This document shows, in pieces, positions 5,645-9,714 of a stretch of DNA of 9,714 nt (position 1 is the first letter of the stretch; every line of letters starts with the position of its first letter). The position numbers and the translations under genes were made by a program. The notes under the pieces were generated by a model, which had not been told where the DNA came from, searched no databases, and saw only the letters and a list, made by a program, of their open reading frames with translations. Origin of the DNA: Bacillota bacterium (GTDB lineage: Bacteria; Bacillota; Clostridia; Christensenellales; CALWSW01); contig JAEYFO010000320.1 of the NCBI GenBank assembly GCA_023402915.1, forward strand, positions 1-9,714, written 5' to 3'.

Positions 5645-8176
5645 ATGCAAAAGCGCGGCCTTGGCGCGGTGTATCTTTCCAACCGGGTACGGGACGGTTT
5701 TGCCCCGGCGGCGCACTGTCCGCTGACGGCGGTCGTCGCGCCCATGGGCTATGGAAAGACCACGGCCATCGACTGGTTTCTTTCCACGCGAGTCAGGGAG
5801 GAAAACGCGATCGTCGTGCGCGTGAGCATCTATTCCGGCCGGCTGAGCGACCTTTGGAAGCGGGTGCAGGGCGCGTTTTCGCAGGCGGGCTTTGACGTGC
5901 TCGGCGCGTTTCCCTGCCCAAAGAGCGAGGCGGACACGGCGTTCGTGCTGGATGAACTGGCGGCGGCGCTGGCGGTGGAGCGGCCCTGCTATGTGTTTTT
6001 GGACGATTTTCACCTGATCGAGGCCGGCCGGGCGGCAGAATTTGTCTGCAAATTGGCGCTGCGCCTGCCGGAACAGGCCCATGTGATCGTGGCGAGCCGC
6101 GACCGGTTCCTCTATGGCGGCGACGTGGTCCGGCTGGGGCGGCGGCTCCACCAGATCGGCGTGGCCCAGCTGCGCCTTGGCCGGGAGGATCTGTTCGCCT
6201 ATGCCCGCCGGGGCGGCCTGACCCTGTCCGCCGCACAGGCCGACGCGCTGCTGCTTTCGACGGAGGGGTGGTTTTCGGCGGTGTATCTGAGCCTGCGCAC
6301 CCTTCAGGAGCAGGGGGAACTGCCCGGAGAGGAATCGGACATTTATGACCTCTTCACCGCGGCGCTCATCGATCCGCTTTCCGAGGAAAGCAAGGCCTTT
6401 CTGGCGGCCATGAGCCTGGCCGACGAATGCTCCGCGCCCCTTGCGGGGTTCATCACGGGCCGGGCGGATGCGGAAGAGACGCTCCTTGCCATGACGGAGC
6501 AGAACGCCTTTGTGACGCGGCTGCCGGACGGGAACACCTTCCGTTTCCACCACATGATGAAAACCTGCGCCCAGAAGCTGTTTTTCCGCCTGCCGGAGGA
6601 GCGGCAGCGCGCGGTGCGGCGGCGCTATGGCGCGTGGTTTGAACAGCACAGGCAGGTGCTTGCGGCGCTGGACGCCTATGCGCTGGCAAACGACAGCGCC
6701 GGGTGGCTGCGGGTCGTGGCGGCGGACGCGGGGGAGCAGCTGGCCTCCCTTCCGCCGGAAACGGCGCTCAGGCAGCTGGAGCAGTGCGAAAAACAGGCGC
6801 TTTTTGAAAACCCGCAGGCCGTGCTGGTGCTCCTGCGGCGGCTGTTTTCCTGGGGAAACGTCAGGGAAATGCTGGCGCTTCGGGAAGAGCTGCTGTGCGC
6901 CGTGGAGGAAAACGGCGCGCTGGACGATGCCGAGCGCAGCAACCTTCTGGGCGAATGCGATCTTATCATGAGTTTTCTTTCCTATAATGATATTCAGAAA
7001 ATGAGCGTGCTTCATCAAAGCGCAGGGCGGCAGATGACCCGTCCCGCCCTGTCCATCCAGAAAAACGGCTCGTTCACGTTCGGCTCGCCCTCCGTGTTGA
7101 TGATGTTCCACCGCGAAAGCGGAAAAATGGACGAAGAGGTTGCCGCCATGAACCGGGCGATGCCCCATTATTACCGGGTCACCGGGGAGCACGGCGCGGG
7201 CGCGGAGCTGGCCATGGAGGCCGAAGCAGCGCTCCTGCGGGGGCAGTGGACAAAGGCGCGGCTGCTGCTCGAGCGGGCGCGCTGCCGGGCGGAAACGCAG
7301 GAGCAGGAGTATCTGCTGGTGTGCTGCGATTTCCTTTCGCTGCGGCTGGCGCTGCTTTCTGAGGAGGACCCGGCGGGAAAGTTCGATCCCGGCTGGGCGA
7401 AAGCGCGGCGCGCGCAGGTGCGGCAGCGCCATGATACGACGCTGCTTTTGACGTTTGAAAGCGCGCTGGCCTATGAAGCGGCGGCGTGCGGCCAACAGGA
7501 GGACATTCCGCCGTTTTTTGCCAAACATGAGCTCCATGCCTTTTCCATCCTCAACCCCGCGAAGCCCATGCTGGCCATGATCGAAAATCAGGTGGATCTG
7601 GCGCAGGGGGAATACGCCCGGGTCATCGGCCGGAGCGACGCGCTTTCAAGGAGCTGCGAAAAGCTCCGCTACGGGCTGGTGCTGCTGCACGTGCGCCTTC
7701 AGACCGCCGCGGCCTATGAAAAGCTGGGGATGCGGGCAGAGGCGCTCACGCTCCTGCGGGAGGCGGAACGGCTGGCCGCGCCGGATGGGATCCTTGCGCC
7801 CTTTGCGGAAAACAGCCGGTTTTTGGCGGAGCTTTATGAAAGCCTGGCCGCGCAGCAGCCCGGCGGGTTCTTTGAAGCCGTGCTGCCCCTTTCAAGCCGC
7901 TTCCTTGAAACGGCGCGGCGGCTCGCGCAGCGTTCCCTTTGCCCGAAGGCGGCGGAGCTTTTGAGCGGGCGGGAAGTGGAGATCGCCCTGCTGGCCGCCC
8001 GGCGCACGCCCAACCGGGACATTGCGGCAAAGCTCTTTTTGTCCGAAGGCACGGTCAAGCAGTACGTCAACCGCATTTATTCCAAGCTCTCGATCGAGGG
8101 CGATCCCCGCACGAAGCGGGCGCAGCTGGCGCGGGCGCTGGGGCTGGAAGAAGAAACGGCGAAGGCGAAACAGTGA
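5645..8176 (+). CDS. LAL/MalT-type LuxR-family transcriptional regulator
   Basis: 843 aa. The N-terminal STAND-type NTPase domain has Walker A APMGYGKTT (32-40, Lys38) and Walker B VFLDDFH (Asp120, Asp121). The middle (about 300-770) is a long run of amphipathic helices of the MalT TPR type, which usually senses a ligand or partner. The C-terminal LuxR HTH is about 773-837 (LSGREVEIALL, then NRDIAAKLFLSEGTVKQYVNRIYSKLSI). Such proteins assemble with ATP and inducer and activate nearby promoters. ATG 5645 is preferred over the upstream ATG 5567: it has a strong AAAGGGGAG site 7-8 bases upstream, the family usually starts close before YLSNRV, and a -10 box overlaps 5567. The gene is G+C-rich with long open antisense frames, typical of the host. 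Its targets are unknown; the DUF2442/lipoprotein pair is a candidate. Confidence 0.92.
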   Translation: MQKRGLGAVYLSNRVRDGFAPAAHCPLTAVVAPMGYGKTTAIDWFLSTRVREENAIVVRVSIYSGRLSDLWKRVQGAFSQAGFDVLGAFPCPKSEADTAFVLDELAAALAVERPCYVFLDDFHLIEAGRAAEFVCKLALRLPEQAHVIVASRDRFLYGGDVVRLGRRLHQIGVAQLRLGREDLFAYARRGGLTLSAAQADALLLSTEGWFSAVYLSLRTLQEQGELPGEESDIYDLFTAALIDPLSEESKAFLAAMSLADECSAPLAGFITGRADAEETLLAMTEQNAFVTRLPDGNTFRFHHMMKTCAQKLFFRLPEERQRAVRRRYGAWFEQHRQVLAALDAYALANDSAGWLRVVAADAGEQLASLPPETALRQLEQCEKQALFENPQAVLVLLRRLFSWGNVREMLALREELLCAVEENGALDDAERSNLLGECDLIMSFLSYNDIQKMSVLHQSAGRQMTRPALSIQKNGSFTFGSPSVLMMFHRESGKMDEEVAAMNRAMPHYYRVTGEHGAGAELAMEAEAALLRGQWTKARLLLERARCRAETQEQEYLLVCCDFLSLRLALLSEEDPAGKFDPGWAKARRAQVRQRHDTTLLLTFESALAYEAAACGQQEDIPPFFAKHELHAFSILNPAKPMLAMIENQVDLAQGEYARVIGRSDALSRSCEKLRYGLVLLHVRLQTAAAYEKLGMRAEALTLLREAERLAAPDGILAPFAENSRFLAELYESLAAQQPGGFFEAVLPLSSRFLETARRLAQRSLCPKAAELLSGREVEIALLAARRTPNRDIAAKLFLSEGTVKQYVNRIYSKLSIEGDPRTKRAQLARALGLEEETAKAKQ

Positions 8177-8269
8177 AACAGAGCGCGGCCGGCCGGGCGT
8201 TTTTTGCCGGTTTTGCCGATTTTTCCGAAAGAAGGATTCGGCGGAGAACGAACGCGGCGCGAAAATTCC

Positions 8270-8297
8270 ATCGGATTCTAAAAATCGGATTCTAAAA
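8270..8297. repeat. Perfect tandem repeat, 14 bp x 2 (ATCGGATTCTAAAA)
   Basis: Two exact head-to-tail copies of ATCGGATTCTAAAA lie at 8270-8283 and 8284-8297. Only two units are present, so it may be a recent slippage duplication or a paired regulator site. It lies about 95 bases after the LuxR stop in a noncoding stretch. Confidence 0.75.
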
Positions 8298-8374
8298 ATG
8301 AAAATGGAACCGACGGCCGCCCCTTCGCCGCGGGCGCGTGCGTCCTTTTGAAAAAACGCCTTTCTCCAAAAAAC

Positions 8375-8387
8375 CGGCCGCAGGCCG
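8375..8387. repeat. Short hairpin CGGCC-GCA-GGCCG
   Basis: CGGCC (8375-8379) and GGCCG (8383-8387) form a five-pair stem with a three-base loop, preceded by A6. No T-run follows on the + strand. On the minus strand the stem is followed by a T6 run, so it could act as a weak terminator for transcripts coming from the right. Confidence 0.3.
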
Positions 8388-8452
8388 ATGGCGCTCCTGC
8401 CGCAGAAAAATCCTGACTTTTTTGAAAAAGAAGGAAGCCTGCGCGAAAAACC

Positions 8453-8465
8453 TAACCTCAGGTTA
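8453..8465. promoter_or_regulatory. Palindrome TAACCTCAGGTTA (operator candidate)
   Basis: Six-base arms TAACCT and AGGTTA flank one C. The palindrome ends 8 bases before a TTGACC box (8474-8479) that could serve as the -35 of the DUF2442/lipoprotein operon. That position suits an activator or repressor site. The binding protein is unknown. Confidence 0.4.
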
Positions 8466-8473
8466 ATCGATTT

Positions 8474-8501
8474 TTGACCATTTCCGCCGTAGGATGACTA
8501 T
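8474..8501 (+). promoter_or_regulatory. Weak promoter candidate for the DUF2442/lipoprotein operon
   Basis: TTGACC (8474-8479) is a 5/6 match to the -35 consensus. GACTAT (8496-8501), 16 bases on, is only a 3/6 match to the -10 box. The poor -10 would fit an activated promoter, but the site is weakly supported. Confidence 0.25.
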
Positions 8502-8556
8502 GGTGGATTTTTTCATTTTGGATCGGGGAACGCGCAAAACGGAAGGGGGCGGCGCG

Positions 8557-8820
8557 ATGCAGCGACGGTACATCAAGGCGGTCAAACCGCTTGCGAACTA
8601 TGTGCTGCAAGTGGATTATGTTTCCGGCAGCCGGATGCTGCTGGATCTTTCCCGGCAGCTCAACACCATGCGCCTGCGGCCGCTCAAACAGCCGGAGGTG
8701 TGGAATTCCGCCGGGACGAACGGGATCTTTGTCCGCTTCGGACGGGTGGAGCTCTCCCACGACGAAATTCTGGAGCTGGCCGAACGGCCAACAGATGAAG
8801 GAGGATCTGACGATGAATAA
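8557..8820 (+). CDS. DUF2442-like small protein
   Basis: 87 aa. The layout YIKAVKPLANYVLQVDYVSGSRMLLDLS, with a later GIFVRFGRVELSHDEILELA, follows the DUF2442 pattern: a beta hairpin with a GxxxxxDL turn, then an RV-E-SHDE segment leading into a closing helix. Members are small, cytosolic and of unknown biochemical role; some are linked to toxin-antitoxin loci, but no toxin partner is seen here. ATG 8557 is chosen over ATG 8494 because GGAAGGGGG (8541-8549) lies 7 bases upstream, and the extra residues from 8494 do not look conserved. Its last codons contain the AAGGAGG site and the first codons of the lipoprotein gene, so the two are probably cotranslated. The acidic tail (DEGGSDDE) is dictated by this overlap. 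Confidence 0.75.
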   Translation: MQRRYIKAVKPLANYVLQVDYVSGSRMLLDLSRQLNTMRLRPLKQPEVWNSAGTNGIFVRFGRVELSHDEILELAERPTDEGGSDDE

Positions 8821-9714
8821 AACGAAACGGATCATGGCGCTGCTGCTTTGCCTGTGCCTGGCGCTGGCCGCGCTTTCGGGCTGCGGCGCGCCTGCGCAAA
8901 ACGACGACGAGATCACGGGCGGCGACTGGCGCACCACGGGCGTGGTGGACGGCTACGGGACCATTGTCCGCGGCGACGCGACGATCGACGTGTGCATCTG
9001 CGTGGACAACACGCAGGCCGTGTTCTATTACGATCAGGCGGAGCGCAAGGAGCTGGACCGGGTGGTCTATCCCGTGCGCATCGATGGGAGCGAAACGAGC
9101 TTTGACGCCATTTCCTTCGACGATCTGGATAGGGACGGCAACGGCGACGTGCAGATGTTCTTCTCCACTGGCGATGTGCAGAGCATCCTGACCTGGCTGT
9201 GGACGGACGCGGGCTATGTCCTTGACGAGAGCCGCTCGGATTACAGCAGCTTCCTGGGCGCGCAGCGGGAGGAAGAGGGCGACCTGAGCGACTATGTGGG
9301 CCTTTGGAAATACGAGACCATGGAGCTGTGGGTGAACATCAGCGCCGACGGCAGCTGGGAAATGCTCGACAGCGGCACGAACGTCCTCTATCACGGCGAC
9401 GTGCAGGTGGGCCCGTCCGAAGCGCTGCTGGTCAGCACGGACGGCGGCGATCCGCTGACCCTGAGCAGGCTGGGCGACGAGCTGGTGGACGGCGACGGCG
9501 ACGTTTTGACGGCTGTTCCGGCCAACGAAGGCGTGGGCGGCGAAGAGATGCAGGGCGGCGAGGACCAGAGCAGCGACGGTTCGGCGGGCTTTGCGCAGGC
9601 CGGGCTGTCCGTCGATTGCCTGTGCGACGCGGGGACCTATCTTCTTTCCAACGGCGCGGCTTCCTATGAGCTGGTGGGCGGCGGCAATTTCCACCGCGGC
9701 GACGTGTATTGGGA
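8813..9714 (+). CDS. Lipoprotein of unknown function, 3' end outside the window
   Basis: At least 300 aa, open to the window edge. MNKTKRIMALLLCL starts a lipoprotein signal peptide with lipobox LSGC; Cys24 would be lipidated and the protein anchored on the outer face of the membrane. Residues 104-112 (DLDRDGNGD) form an acidic loop like the calcium sites of EF-hand, dockerin or FG-GAP/VCBS repeats. It follows FDAISFD and precedes VQMFF, which resembles a single FG-GAP-like beta repeat. A second region (about 163-225, from YVGLWKYETMELWVNI) looks like a small beta domain, followed by an acidic low-complexity linker (about 241-262). The perfect AAGGAGG site (8798-8804) lies 8 bases before ATG 8813, which overlaps the upstream gene by 8 bases. 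I do not recognise a named family. Export and surface display are well supported; ligand and role are not. Confidence 0.85.
   Translation, partial: MNKTKRIMALLLCLCLALAALSGCGAPAQNDDEITGGDWRTTGVVDGYGTIVRGDATIDVCICVDNTQAVFYYDQAERKELDRVVYPVRIDGSETSFDAISFDDLDRDGNGDVQMFFSTGDVQSILTWLWTDAGYVLDESRSDYSSFLGAQREEEGDLSDYVGLWKYETMELWVNISADGSWEMLDSGTNVLYHGDVQVGPSEALLVSTDGGDPLTLSRLGDELVDGDGDVLTAVPANEGVGGEEMQGGEDQSSDGSAGFAQAGLSVDCLCDAGTYLLSNGAASYELVGGGNFHRGDVYW

Larger units (their letters stand above)
8177..8556. other. 380-base intergenic region after the LuxR gene
   Basis: I see no convincing gene. The stretch holds a G+C-rich segment ending in T6 (about 8184-8205, without a clean hairpin), a tandem 14-bp repeat, a small GGCC hairpin at 8375-8387, a palindrome at 8453-8465 and a weak promoter candidate before the DUF2442-like gene. 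A 17-codon ORF from 8299 lacks a ribosome binding site. Confidence 0.55.

Noticed and set aside
5516..7537. Long open frame on the minus strand opposite the LuxR gene (673 codons)
   Set aside because: The + strand gene has clear P-loop and HTH motifs. The antisense frame is rich in Arg, Gln, His and Pro, has no domain, and arises from the G+C-rich codon use of the real gene.
8184..8206. GGCCGGCCGGGCG followed by T6 as a terminator of the LuxR gene
   Set aside because: The self-complementary part has no room for a loop, and the only stem with a loop places the T-run inside it.
8299..8352. Short ORF beginning ATGAAAATGG after the tandem repeat
   Set aside because: Only 17 codons, no ribosome binding site, and no recognisable features.
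8684..9694. 336-codon open frame on the minus strand opposite the lipoprotein gene
   Set aside because: The + strand has a lipobox, a strong ribosome site and coherent protein features; the antisense product has no recognisable domain.
1..9714. CRISPR arrays, tRNA or rRNA genes
   Set aside because: No series of spaced repeats and no tRNA cloverleaf or rRNA-like sequence was seen on reading the window.

Overview
The window joins the right-hand end of a prophage (about 1 to 5450) to chromosomal genes (about 5570 to 9714) of what looks like a G+C-rich member of the Clostridia. The assignment rests on strong AAGGAGG-type ribosome binding sites, a Clostridia-style lipoprotein signal peptide, an r1t-type phage holin and a MalT-like LuxR regulator. 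It is an inference from sequence style, not a database match.

Bases 24-2638 (+) hold a compact phage lysis module. In order it encodes a subtilisin-family (S8) serine protease with a C-terminal SH3-like domain, an M15 zinc-peptidase endolysin with a peptidoglycan-binding domain, a small one-helix membrane protein, a DUF4406-like (nucleoside deoxyribosyltransferase-related) protein and an r1t-type holin. The genes overlap or nearly touch and end in a strong hairpin at 2640-2683. The S8 gene contains an in-frame GTG with its own Shine-Dalgarno sequence just ahead of the SH3-like domain, so a free binding domain may also be made.

Bases 5269-2684 (-) are an A+T-richer two-gene operon running towards the lysis module: a D12-class DNA adenine methyltransferase, then a 566-aa protein that joins an ABC/OLD-type ATPase to a TOPRIM nuclease-like domain. 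The methylase stop codon lies in the ribosome binding site of the ATPase gene. A 43-codon ORF may precede them. This has the look of an accessory defence cassette carried by the prophage, and the pairing of a Dam-type methylase with an OLD-like nuclease is the most interesting item here.

Bases 5310-5644 are a control and junction region. They hold the methylase promoter, an 11-bp-spaced direct repeat, two palindromes, an extended -10 element and a potentially structured leader in front of the next gene. The prophage attachment site probably lies in this stretch, but one end alone cannot define it.

Bases 5645-8176 (+) encode a large LAL/MalT-type LuxR regulator (P-loop, helical repeats, C-terminal HTH). 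After a 380-base gap with a tandem 14-bp repeat and a palindrome come two overlapping genes: a DUF2442-like 87-aa protein and a lipoprotein with an acidic calcium-site-like loop, cut off by the window end.
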